The notes under the pieces: generated by a model
Database searches by the model: none
Told to the model about the DNA's origin: nothing
What the model saw: only the letters and a program-made list of their open reading frames with translations
Made by a program: the position numbers and the translations under genes
Origin: Lachnospiraceae bacterium
Lineage (GTDB): Bacteria; Bacillota; Clostridia; Lachnospirales; Lachnospiraceae
Length of the DNA stretch: 64,000 nucleotides
Assembly (NCBI GenBank): GCA_029006155.1
Contig: JAQXGF010000008.1
Span: 60,111 to 124,110, forward strand
Reading direction: 5' to 3'
Shown here: positions 44,201 to 51,826 of the stretch, one piece after another
Layout: every line of letters starts with the position of its first letter
Numbering within the stretch: position 1 is the first letter of the stretch

Positions 44201-45585
44201 ACAGCAATACCGCGGATGTCGCGTTTGAGGTGAAGGACGGCCAGACGACGGAAGTCGTGATGCGCAATGCGTCGCATGGAAAAGCTTCGCACAAGCTGAC
44301 CGTCTCCATGCAGATCTATGTCGGAGACGCGCAGGTCTATGCAAAAGATACGACGAGCGGCACTTATGCAAAAGAAAAACGTTACACATATTATGCGGCA
44401 CTGTTTGCAGATAAGGCACGGACACAGAAGGTGAGCGATGTCAAGGAGATCACAGTCAGCGGACTGAACGGATCCGTAACGTTCTCGAATCTGGAGAAGG
44501 GTACCTATTATCTGGCTGAGACGGATGAGTACGGAAATGTGCTGACGGCTTCGGATATTCATGGAACAGAGTGTAAGGTAGAATATTCGGATGGCGGAAA
44601 GATTTCGGTTTCTGCTTCTTCGGAGCAGGCGGTGATCAAAAATGTTTACAGCAGCCTTCCGACCGGGTATCGTCATACGGCGACCCTGACGATCACGAAG
44701 AAGCTGCAGACAGCATCCGGTGAGGCACAGACGGATACGAAGACGTTTTATGCAGGCATTTACCGGAAGAAAGATTTCTCCGATACACCGACGGTCGTTA
44801 CTCTGGATCTGAAAAATGCATCGGAAGTATCTGCAAAGCGCAGAATCCTGCTCTCCAGCTCCAATGAGGTAAGCTATTATATCGCAGAGGTGGATAAAAA
44901 TGGCAAGCGCATCACCGATGAGGCATCCTTTGGCTATACGATCCAGGTGGATCAGCCGGAAGTGACCCTGAAGGGTGGAGATGATAAGCATGTCACGATT
45001 ACCAATAAGACGAGAGTCTCCAAGGTAACCTTATACCTGACGAAGAAGGTCTATGAGGGAACATCCAAGAAGGCAGTCAACGAGACGTTCTATGCGGGAC
45101 TGTTCAAGGATCCGGAGTTCACACAGCTCTATGCAAAGCCGATCGCACTGCAGCTCAAGAACAAGAGTGAGATCACGTTGAAGCTTTCGCTGAATCTCGG
45201 CGCAGCAGCCGGGGCGAAGATCTATGTGGCAGAGGTCGATGAGAATGGCAAGGTCGTACAGGCCGGAGCAAAGTTTGGCTATGACATCCGCGTCGTCAAT
45301 GCGACCGCAGAGTTCACCCAGGAGCAGACCGAGGTACAGTCGATCCTCCTGAACTCGGTATACAGCTCTTCTTCCGATGATAACTGGAACAAGATCATCC
45401 ACCGCGATGGCAACGACATCGGCGGAGGCGGAAGCGGTTCGAACGGAGGCGGCGGGGCAAGTGCCAACGGTTCCGTACAGACCGGGGATGAGACACCGAT
45501 CCTTCCGTATGTCGGCGGACTGGTAGCAGCCGCACTGGTAATTGCGGCACTGCTCGTGGCAGGAAGACGGAAAAGACAGAGATAA
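41242..45585 (+). CDS. cell-wall anchored adhesin: choice-of-anchor-A domain, Cna_B/SpaA-like repeats, QTGD sorting signal
   Basis: 1447 aa. Signal peptide MKSRFRKIAASVLTAAMLLQQCG; Pro/Glu/Thr repeats (residues ~48-83) encoded by 36-bp DNA repeats; a choice-of-anchor-A beta domain (~135-335; 'GSVTLPDALAEQVDADW', 'GTFLAPKATVTVGSDLSGAVYAKK'); a long Glu/Thr-rich stalk (~335-435); then beta-sandwich repeats of Cna_B/SpaA type ('YCLSEVKAPDGYGLADDQEFTL', 'YVLTELTAPSGYSNTADV') and later 'ETFYAGLF...YVAEVDENGKV' repeats. It ends NGSVQTGDETPILP, a hydrophobic helix and RRKRQR, a sortase-type signal with QTG replacing LPxTG. Probably a covalently attached stalk adhesin. No sortase gene is in the window. 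Confidence 0.88.
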   Translation: MKSRFRKIAASVLTAAMLLQQCGVTTLAEEGQTQAETQVQTQAETPAPETQAPQTETSAPETQAPQAETSAPETQAPQTETQSETSKETETEKATDKETEKKKDKETEASDRVNDGKKIEESTVTSGLGSVRTKLFAAGSVTLPDALAEQVDADWILDGSEGGAAVDGLVGLSKTLANGQSTSKVEVINLYADKDGKLDTKQLEKLYKNKVIDVTDQYFVVNIIAAKKDQTLSFSGYAMTNKGQNVSYTKATQAGDILYNFATLEKGKYQSFEGTVNLSSGSGLQGTFLAPKATVTVGSDLSGAVYAKKVTVADGVQKLLRVAYIKGAKDETKETGEDQTEAVTETAAETETEQVTDAPATEETETSAAEETTETSTTAATETEPATEAQTPATETEVQTEAETDGLTIETEVVTEVPAQSETAAEAESEPAETETSGDETLVDLDGGIALMSLGRDLMWYSEAGVKLAVKFADAKDTAATLTGREAELHAADTILKPDGSVAYAADAKIGDTLTDLGSTEQTVTLNYGGSYYLAITKAPGGDTYLTPARIYFEVDKTGTIQMAVGQNLTDWTNGVLTVQAEKQAQATIVLADETGNVLADAKGTSIFVLKDAKGAVIYNSSTEAKYPLYYISGTGNQLSLSGIPSGTYCLSEVKAPDGYGLADDQEFTLADGETTKTLTMKHKAGGTAKVEVTAQATFTRTLLTAENDVVNYVALYSDSELTKRVTEPKAVTFTAGNTTSTAAEFTALTDGSTYYIGLTDAFGEKAGTDYQLADNAVTARAAENAQAVLDIDYTTYPEGDYSYQADVSVTINVKDVQGAAYASSDTFYAMLYQDADKTQKVLDAPLTFAMNGAATLTQSTQVKATKASETFYLAQTDASGTEITNADPNFLYGITYPDLTNQALTVVCGQKAFATIQDQLGNSIVMLRLLDASSDKQLSGAKMVIKDATTSKNVYSFTTGNEVQILTNKLAAGSYVLTELTAPSGYSNTADVAFEVKDGQTTEVVMRNASHGKASHKLTVSMQIYVGDAQVYAKDTTSGTYAKEKRYTYYAALFADKARTQKVSDVKEITVSGLNGSVTFSNLEKGTYYLAETDEYGNVLTASDIHGTECKVEYSDGGKISVSASSEQAVIKNVYSSLPTGYRHTATLTITKKLQTASGEAQTDTKTFYAGIYRKKDFSDTPTVVTLDLKNASEVSAKRRILLSSSNEVSYYIAEVDKNGKRITDEASFGYTIQVDQPEVTLKGGDDKHVTITNKTRVSKVTLYLTKKVYEGTSKKAVNETFYAGLFKDPEFTQLYAKPIALQLKNKSEITLKLSLNLGAAAGAKIYVAEVDENGKVVQAGAKFGYDIRVVNATAEFTQEQTEVQSILLNSVYSSSSDDNWNKIIHRDGNDIGGGGSGSNGGGGASANGSVQTGDETPILPYVGGLVAAALVIAALLVAGRRKRQR
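41383..41490 (+). repeat. 36-bp in-frame tandem repeat, three copies
   Basis: Units starting CCGGAGACACAGGC at 41383, 41419 and 41455 encode PETQAPQTETSA-type dodecapeptides; the third unit is diverged at its end. Prone to length variation by slippage. Confidence 0.9.
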
Positions 45586-45614
45586 ATGAAATGATGCGAT
45601 AAATGCATAAAGGA

Positions 45615-45652
45615 AAGGCGCTGACCTGGGAAGTATCGGGGCAGCGCCTTTT
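45615..45652 (+). terminator. intrinsic terminator after the adhesin
   Basis: AAGGCGCTG pairs with CAGCGCCTTTT. Confidence 0.85.
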
Positions 45653-45669
45653 CTAAGTGAAAAAATAAA

Positions 45670-45697
45670 AAAGATGGCTGAGCAGAACCATCTTTTT
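45670..45697. terminator. second, possibly bidirectional terminator
   Basis: AAAGATGG-CTGAGCAGAA-CCATCTTTTT; A-rich on the left, T-rich on the right, so it could serve both the adhesin and the convergent DUF1622 gene. Confidence 0.75.
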
Positions 45698-45750
45698 CTG
45701 ATATTTGTTAATGATTAGAGATTACCATGTTTTTAGAACAAGATAAAAAA

Positions 45751-46092
45751 TCAGGAGTTCGAGCTTCCTTTTTGGGACTCATCCGCCTTCTCATTCTTGA
45801 TCTCCCAGTGGATGAGCACGGTGAGCACGGCGCGCAGGGCGATGATGCTGCCGACGATGGCGATCTCGCTTAAGCTGCGGACGACAACGGTACGGAGGAT
45901 CTCACTTCCGAGCTTGAACTCCAGCCCCATGGCAAGTCCCTGTGCCAGTGTGAGGCGCGTATCCGGAGCACGCCGGATGTAGTTGACCAGCCCCTGAATG
46001 CCTGCAAAGGTGATGACACCCACGCCGATGTACTCGAACAGCAGCATCGCCAGATTGACAAAGGAGTGGAGGATCGTTTCCAGTATTTCCAT
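45751..46092 (-). CDS. DUF1622 family membrane protein
   Basis: 113 aa, three hydrophobic segments (about residues 12-35, 55-75 region and 78-98). Pattern FEYIGVGVITFAGIQGL, followed by RLTLAQGLAMGLEFKLGSEILRTVVVRSLSEIAIVGSIIALRAVLTVLIHWEI, is the DUF1622 signature. AGAAAGGAAACAATTTT precedes the start. Function unknown; members are inner-membrane proteins. Confidence 0.88.
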   Translation of the reverse strand: MEILETILHSFVNLAMLLFEYIGVGVITFAGIQGLVNYIRRAPDTRLTLAQGLAMGLEFKLGSEILRTVVVRSLSEIAIVGSIIALRAVLTVLIHWEIKNEKADESQKGSSNS

Positions 46093-46167
46093 AAAATTGT
46101 TTCCTTTCTTTTGTCTGTGTATGATATCACCAGTATATCGTCAAAAAAAGGGAAAAGCAAGAATCAA

Positions 46168-46196
46168 TTGCGGCGCAGGAAAATTTATGCTATAGT
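46168..46196 (+). promoter_or_regulatory. sigma-A promoter of the degV gene
   Basis: TTGCGG, 17-bp spacer, TATAGT with upstream TGC (extended -10). Confidence 0.6.
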
Positions 46197-46258
46197 AAGG
46201 AGAACGAAATAAAAGCGGGAGCGCAAAGGAACGCTTTCAGATAATACGAGGAGGCACT

Positions 46259-47137
46259 ATGAGTAAAGTTGCGATAGTAACGGACAGCAACAGCGGAATC
46301 ACACAGGCAGAAGGACAGGAGCTTGGTGTTTTTGTCATCCCGATGCCGTTTTATATTAATGGAAAGCTGTATTATGAGGAAAAGACGCTTTCACAGGAAG
46401 AGTTCTATCAGCATTTGAGCGAGAAGGCAGAGATTTCCACTTCCATGCCGGCGATGACGGATGTGACGGAGCTGTGGGATGAGCTTCTGCAGACATATGA
46501 AGAGATCGTATATATTCCGATGTCGAGCGGACTGAGCAGTTCCTGCCAGACGGCGATGATGCTGGCGCAGGACTACGATGGCAAGGTACAGGTCGTGGAC
46601 AATAAACGCATTTCTGTCACACAGCGCCAGGCCGCGATTGATGCCAGGACACTGGCTGATGCAGGCTGGAATGCAGAGGCGATCCGGGACTATCTGGTAA
46701 AGACAGCGGCGGATTCGAGCATTTATATTACACTGACCACCCTGTATTATCTGAAAAAAGGCGGACGGATCACACCGGCAGCTGCAGCACTTGGCACACT
46801 GCTCCGTCTGAAGCCGGTTCTGCAGATCCAGGGCGAGAAGCTCGACGCCTATGCGAAGAGCCGTACCTTAAAGGCAGCGAAGGCGACGATGCTTGAGGCA
46901 GTGCGGAATGACTGCGTGCAGCGGTATGGATCCAATGCGGCTGCGGATAAGGTTCACATTCATCTTGCCTATTCCGGCACGGATCTCACAGAAGCGAATC
47001 TCTGGAAGCAGGAAGTACAGGAAGCGTTCCCGGATCATGAGATCATCATGCGGCCGCTTTCCTTAAGCGTATCCTGCCACATCGGACCGGGTGCACTCGC
47101 GATCACAGCGACAAAGATGCTGGATGCGCTACAGTAA
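46259..47137 (+). CDS. DegV family fatty-acid-binding protein
   Basis: 292 aa, full length. Family members (FakB/DegV) present a fatty acid to the FakA kinase for phosphorylation and phospholipid synthesis. Seen: VAIVTDSNSGI at the start, STSMPA in the lipid-pocket strand, VYIPMSSGLSSSCQTA, and the C-terminal GPGALAITA. ACGAGGAGGCACT RBS. No fakA homologue is adjacent. Confidence 0.92.
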   Translation: MSKVAIVTDSNSGITQAEGQELGVFVIPMPFYINGKLYYEEKTLSQEEFYQHLSEKAEISTSMPAMTDVTELWDELLQTYEEIVYIPMSSGLSSSCQTAMMLAQDYDGKVQVVDNKRISVTQRQAAIDARTLADAGWNAEAIRDYLVKTAADSSIYITLTTLYYLKKGGRITPAAAALGTLLRLKPVLQIQGEKLDAYAKSRTLKAAKATMLEAVRNDCVQRYGSNAAADKVHIHLAYSGTDLTEANLWKQEVQEAFPDHEIIMRPLSLSVSCHIGPGALAITATKMLDALQ

Positions 47138-47203
47138 GGAAACGGACAAATGATTATTCGCTCTGATATCAGCAAAAAAAATAGCATCATAGCAAAAGGA
47201 AGC

Positions 47204-47307
47204 TTGACAAAATCACGACTCCGTGGTAGTGTAGTTGCATAAATTTTATATATGATTATTGACAAAGGCGTCCATATCTGTTAAGGATACGGACGCCTCT
47301 TTTTTTA
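47204..47307 (+). ncRNA. possible short transcript: promoter plus terminator
   Basis: TTGACA, 17-bp spacer, TAGTGT, followed after ~35 nt by the terminator AGGCGTCC/GGACGCCT and TTTTTTT (47266-47307). This would give an RNA of about 70 nt with no ORF. The hairpin also serves as terminator for degV. The remaining 47308-47474 contains GGGCAGTGT/ACACTGCCC and CCGG hairpins without T runs and no gene. Confidence 0.4.
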
Positions 47308-47474
47308 CCAAATGGTTTCTTTCACTCATTTCTTACGGTTTCCAATTCCGGTCTTCTGGCCGGGATTAGAAATAAATATCACACACACTTTTTGGGGCAG
47401 TGTTTTCACCAGACACTGCCCGCCCCCTCTAAGACGAGTAACGAAAACAGTTCGCATCTGTACGTGCGACAACA

Positions 47475-49244
47475 CTATGACAGCGCCACGCCTAACTTCT
47501 GTGCCACCAATTTTTCCACGATCGAAAACGGTGCGGGACCGGCTTCGAGTACCGCCGCATGAAAATCCCGGAGTACAAAGCGCTCCTGCAACGCCTGCTC
47601 CATCGTACTGCGCAGACGCTGGAAATTCAGGTAGCCGACGTAATATTGCAGATAATTGGCCGGAGCCTGCAGGATCGCCTGATATAGCGAAGAAGCGCTG
47701 GAAGCGTCGAATCCAAGCTTTGTCAGAAAAGCCGAGACATCTGCGGGTGAATAGCCGTGATAGTGAATGCCGATATCGAGCAGAGCGGCGAGCCCGAGGG
47801 AGAAAGCACGGTTCTTCTGCTGAATGACGGAGGCATCACTTCCGCCATCCCAGAGGGAATAGGCATACATTTCCACATAAGTAGCCCAGCCTTCCGTATA
47901 GCCACCGGGCGCGAGCAGGAAGCGGAGTGGCGCAGGTGACTGTGCATGGAAGCTGACTGTCTGAAACAGATGACCAGGATATCCCTCATGCGCCAGCGTT
48001 GTATACAGGGAGAGACCGCTGCAGTTTTCCGCAGGATTCAGGTAAATGACATTTTCCGTATACTGATCGATCGGCGGAGTCAGATAAAAGGCCGGGCTCA
48101 GATAATCTTTCAGAGAGTCATCGACATATTTTACTTCACAGGAGACGGCCGGAATGCCGGGAAAATCCTGTGAAATTTTTTTGCGCAGATCCTTGAGCAT
48201 GGCGACCGCATCGGTGCTGTCGTCGGCAAAGGCCGAAGGCATGCCCTCATTCGCTGAAATACCGGACGAGGACGACATCCGGTTCTGGATCGCCTGATAG
48301 TCTGCGACGAGCTGCTGCTTGATCTCCTCTTCGATCTGCGCGATGCTGCGCGCATCTCCGACTTCGCGCTTTACGAGGTATTCATAAAAGGACTGGCCTT
48401 TGGGAAAATAGAAGAGCCCCTGTTCATTTCGCCCTTTACCGAGGAGATCCGTGAGTCCTTTGCTCAATGTCTCATAGGCTGGAAGGACGTAGCCGGTGAC
48501 CGCGGCCTCATTTCGTTTCTGGTAGGCGATCTTTTCATCGGCAGTGAGATTGGAGAAGGCATCGATTTTTTTCTGGAAGAGGGTGATCAGGTAGTGCTCG
48601 GAAGGAGACTGGATAAAATCCTGGCATTGCTTTATGACCTCCTGCGCACAGGCATCACTCATAAAGAGTCCGGCAGTCGCTTTTTCCCGCTCAAAAGAGA
48701 GCAGGGAGAGAAAATAATCCGGCACCTGTGTCAGCAGCGTGAGATAATGTTCGACATCGCCTTTGGTACGAAATGAGTATTCGGCGAGCAGGATCGGGAG
48801 CTGTGCCTGAACGCCAAGCGTGGGCCCGAGCGGCTCCTCATATAGGAGAAAATCAGCACCGGAGAGTTCCGTGTCGAGCCAGTCCTTAAAAATGGCGTAA
48901 GTGACCTGCTGGGAAGCATTCAGCTCTTCAAAAGAAAACGAATCCAGTGTTTTCTGGTAGTTTTCACAGGCAGCCAGGGCGCGCCGCTGTGCCATGGTAC
49001 TTCCATCCCCCAGTGATACCGGGAGATTTTTCAGACCAAAGTCAGACGGATCGGCCACCGTGTAGTGCAGGCTTAACGTATTTCCGGACAGTTCCTCGCA
49101 AAATACTTGTCTGGTGAAGCGGTCAAATTTTTTTTCCGAAGTAAAGGGAAATCCGATCAGGAAAAGAATGGCGCATACAGCTGCCGCAAGTGAGAGCAGG
49201 AGCAGCAGTATGCGCTTTCGCCAAGTGAAATGGAATGCAGACAT
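47475..49244 (-). CDS. DUF885 family metallopeptidase, membrane-anchored
   Basis: 589 aa. N-terminal RKRILLLLLSLAAAVCAILFLIGF is a signal anchor; a Cys in it might be a lipobox but the fit is poor. Mostly helical body with the zinc motif TLAHEGYPGHLFQ (HExxxGH type) around residue 418 and GGYTEGWATYVEM about 35 residues later, the defining pair of DUF885. Probably an extracellular oligopeptidase. CACGGAGAATTCTT RBS. Adjacent M20 peptidase gene suggests a peptide-utilisation pair. Confidence 0.88.
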   Translation of the reverse strand: MSAFHFTWRKRILLLLLSLAAAVCAILFLIGFPFTSEKKFDRFTRQVFCEELSGNTLSLHYTVADPSDFGLKNLPVSLGDGSTMAQRRALAACENYQKTLDSFSFEELNASQQVTYAIFKDWLDTELSGADFLLYEEPLGPTLGVQAQLPILLAEYSFRTKGDVEHYLTLLTQVPDYFLSLLSFEREKATAGLFMSDACAQEVIKQCQDFIQSPSEHYLITLFQKKIDAFSNLTADEKIAYQKRNEAAVTGYVLPAYETLSKGLTDLLGKGRNEQGLFYFPKGQSFYEYLVKREVGDARSIAQIEEEIKQQLVADYQAIQNRMSSSSGISANEGMPSAFADDSTDAVAMLKDLRKKISQDFPGIPAVSCEVKYVDDSLKDYLSPAFYLTPPIDQYTENVIYLNPAENCSGLSLYTTLAHEGYPGHLFQTVSFHAQSPAPLRFLLAPGGYTEGWATYVEMYAYSLWDGGSDASVIQQKNRAFSLGLAALLDIGIHYHGYSPADVSAFLTKLGFDASSASSLYQAILQAPANYLQYYVGYLNFQRLRSTMEQALQERFVLRDFHAAVLEAGPAPFSIVEKLVAQKLGVALS

Positions 49245-49342
49245 AAGAATTCTCCGTGTGTGCTCTTATGTCATCCTATGAGAAGAAACGAAAAATCAGA
49301 AGTAAAACCCATCACATTACACTACTCGGCCGGCCAAAGAGG

Positions 49343-50467
49343 TTACTTTGATGAATCAGAACCGTTCAGCAGCCCGAGCAGAATACGGGAAACCTGCGCG
49401 ATCTCAGGGATGCTGCAGTATTCCTGGCAGGTATGTACGCGGTTCATGGAGGTCGCGATCACGAGTCCCTCAATGCCGTGCTGGGCAAAGACATTCTGGT
49501 CACTGCCGCCGAAGGTCTTATACAGAGATACGGTCAGCCCTTCCTGCTCGACGGCCTGACGGTAGGCAGCTACCGCGCTTCCCTCAAGCGGCGTCTCATA
49601 GGCAATGATATTGACGGTATCGGACCAGACAAGCGATGCACCGAGCGCAGATGTCTCTTTTTCAAAGGTCGATTTGTACTGCTTAAGAAGCGCGAGTGCG
49701 CGTTCATGCTTCAGGCTGCGGATCTCACCCTTTATCGTGCAGGACTCTGAGACAATATTCGTCCCGGCGCCGCCGTGAATCATGCCGATATTTCCGGTCG
49801 TCTCCGCATCGATATGCCCCTGCGGAAGCTGTGCGATCGCTTTTGACGCAGCTAAGATGGCATTGATACCGTCCTCCGGACGGAAGCCGGCATGAGACGC
49901 CCGGCCCTGTATGCGGGCTTCAAAAGAAAGGAGTGTCGGTGCGGCATAGGCAGCGCTGCCGATCTCCCCGCTTAAGTCGAGCACATAGGCATTGCGGGAG
50001 CGGATGCGGGAAAAGTCAAACGCATTGGCTCCCTTGCAGTACAGTTCCTCACCGGTCGTAAAGAGCAGCTCGACCGGACGGTGAGAACAGCCCTGTTCCC
50101 GGATCTCGCGGAGCGCCTCATAGATGGCCGTCACACCGGCGAGGTCATCCGCGCCGAGCACTGTCGTACCGTCGCTCGTTACCTGCCCATCCTCGTGGAA
50201 GATGGCCTGCTTCCCACAGGCAGGCGCGACCGTGTCCATATGTGCTGCGAGCAGGATCGGCGCGAGCGTCGGATTCCCCTCCACATAGGCATACAGATTT
50301 CCGGCTGTCGACCCGGTCGCAGTACCGCTTTCATCCTCCTGCAGCACAATCCCGATTCCGGCAAACAGTGTCTTAATATAATCAGCCATCTCCCGCTCTG
50401 AAAGAGACGGGGAGTCAATCGCCACAAGCGAAGCGAACGTGGATTTGATATGTTCGTGAGTAATCAT
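49343..50467 (-). CDS. M20 family peptidase, PepT-like
   Basis: Cytosolic di-zinc aminopeptidase, 374 aa from ATG 50467 (AGAAAGGATGATTCTC upstream). Metal ligands and catalytic residues: His/Asp in LAAHMDTVAP, GADDLAGVTA, Glu pair in LLFTTGEELYCKG, Asp in YVLDLSGEIG, and His in MNRVHTCQEYCSIPE. The dimerisation domain begins ARIQGRASHAGFRPEDGINAI. Resembles peptidase T/PepT2. Good intracellular partner for the DUF885 protein. Confidence 0.9.
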   Translation of the reverse strand: MITHEHIKSTFASLVAIDSPSLSEREMADYIKTLFAGIGIVLQEDESGTATGSTAGNLYAYVEGNPTLAPILLAAHMDTVAPACGKQAIFHEDGQVTSDGTTVLGADDLAGVTAIYEALREIREQGCSHRPVELLFTTGEELYCKGANAFDFSRIRSRNAYVLDLSGEIGSAAYAAPTLLSFEARIQGRASHAGFRPEDGINAILAASKAIAQLPQGHIDAETTGNIGMIHGGAGTNIVSESCTIKGEIRSLKHERALALLKQYKSTFEKETSALGASLVWSDTVNIIAYETPLEGSAVAAYRQAVEQEGLTVSLYKTFGGSDQNVFAQHGIEGLVIATSMNRVHTCQEYCSIPEIAQVSRILLGLLNGSDSSK

Positions 50468-50504
50468 GAGAATCATCCTTTCTGTTTTGGTATTCTGGGG
50501 CTTA

Positions 50505-51346
50505 TCAATCCCAATACTCCACCTTAAATCCATTCTCCTGGCAATATTGGTCGACTTTCGATCCGCGGTAGCAGCGGATGGTCGTGGCGCGGTTGATGAT
50601 CCATGGGCCGATGAAGTCCGGGTCGTGGCGGAATTCGACGTACTGCAGGCGGTTGCAGCCGTGGAACGCCCATTTGCCGATATAGCGGACGCTCTCCGGG
50701 ATGCGGACGGTCGTCAGCCGTGTACATTTAAAGAAAGCACTGTCCTCAAGCACCTGCAGGGAACCCGGCAGTTCGATCGAGTCGAAGCCACAGAAATAAA
50801 AAGCCTGTGATCCGATGCGGCGCAGATGCTCCGGAAAATGAATGTTTTCGAGTGATTTACAGCGGTAAAAGGCCAGATCACTGATCTCAGAAATACTGTC
50901 CGGGAGCCACAGCGCGGTCAGGGATTTGCATTCAGAGAAAGCATATTTCTGAATTTTCCGGATACGGTTGGTATTGACGGGGGAGTGAAGGTGACGGTCT
51001 GCAGACGACGGCTCTCCTGAAACAGGCTCTGCGTGAGTGTATCAAGGGAACCGGGAATCTGAGCCTTTTGCAGCGCGTCGCATCTGGAAAAGGCGGCGGA
51101 GGCAAGTTCAGAGACCTGAGACGGCAGCGCGACGGCTTCCAGAGAGACACACCCGCAGAATGCACGCGCTCCCACGCTGGTAAGTCTGGCCGGAAACTGT
51201 ACGCTGCGGATGACTCCACGATTCTGAAAGGCTTCCGGTGCGATTCCGCGGATATGGCTGGGAAGACACATATCCTCCCGCAGATACTGTCGGGCATTGC
51301 TGCGGGTGATGATTTTACTTCCCTGAGAATATGAACTGTAGTACAT
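50505..51346 (-). pseudogene. BspA-like leucine-rich-repeat (LRR_5) protein gene with frameshift
   Basis: Starts ATG 51346 (AAAGGAGCTTGTCAAA upstream; MYYSSYSQGSK) without signal peptide and encodes LRR_5 repeats ('IAPEAFQNRGVIRSVQFPARLTSVGARAF'). In frame 1 the ORF ends at 50918. A second frame resumes at the same repeat: KYAFSECKSLTALWLPDSI, DLAFYRCKSLENIHFPEHL, QAFYFCGFDSIELPGSL, then the tracked ORF 50505-50753. The switch occurs at a run of five C (minus strand ACTCCCCCGTC); one extra C restores a continuous ~281-aa protein. It is either a real inactivation, a phase-variable tract or a sequencing error. Confidence 0.8.
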
Positions 51347-51435
51347 TTTGACAAGCTCCTTTGGTATAGTGAAACACACAATTGTTACTATCATACATTC
51401 GTAGGAAGAAAAAAACAATAAGAAATACAAAAAAA

Positions 51436-51464
51436 TTGACAGATGGCACAAAGCTATGTATAAT
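51436..51464 (+). promoter_or_regulatory. sigma-A promoter of the leader RNA and large DUF4430 protein
   Basis: TTGACA, 17-bp spacer, TATAAT: perfect hexamers. Confidence 0.88.
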
Positions 51465-51470
51465 GTGTTC

Positions 51471-51722
51471 AGATGGAGCCGTGCGGTCTGGGGCGATGAA
51501 CGGATAAATACTGCGAATCGCGATAGGGCGACGGACAGAAAAATAAGGCGGGAGCCTTCATATGGAAAGACAGAGCGGCGACTGGATGAAATTTCCAGAC
51601 AGAATGCACTGCCGTACAGTCGGCACGCAGCGGTCTTTCCGGAAGAGTAAGCAATGATTTGCAGACGCATTTACTAAGCGACAGAGATCTTTAAAAAGAG
51701 ATTTCTGTTGCTTTTTTATTTT
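51471..51722 (+). ncRNA. structured leader RNA (putative corrinoid-type riboswitch) with terminator, copy A
   Basis: Core 51564-51642 is enclosed by GGAAAGAC/GTCTTTCC and contains hairpin CTGGA-TGAAAT-TTCCAG and hairpin GCCG-TACAGT-CGGC. A near-identical core lies at 58728-58807. It is followed by a strong terminator, AGCGACAGAGATCT/AGAGATTTCTGTTGCT plus TTTTTT (51677-51722), the usual expression platform. The GGA-TGAAAT-TCC hairpin recalls the GGTGAAAATCC element of cobalamin riboswitches, but no clear B12 box was found, so the class is open. Confidence 0.65.
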
Positions 51723-51826
51723 TCTGGAAGTCTGACCGGCAGGCACTCTGGAATGCTGCAACATTCCGGAGCATCCGGCACTGGCTCGCATCAGGGGAAA
51801 ACAGGAAAAAGAAAGGAAGTAGGAAC

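Noticed and set aside
43138-44991. 617-aa minus-strand ORF inside the adhesin
   Set aside because: Antisense shadow of the repetitive GC-rich adhesin; Cys/Arg/His-rich composition, no RBS, no recognisable domain.
47320-47474. Terminator for the DUF885 gene on the minus strand
   Set aside because: GGGCAGTGT/ACACTGCCC hairpin is followed by A residues, not T, on the minus strand.
51471-51680. Calling the leader a standard cobalamin riboswitch (RF00174)
   Set aside because: The B12 box and the canonical CCGCNACTGT element were not found by eye, so only a resemblance is claimed.
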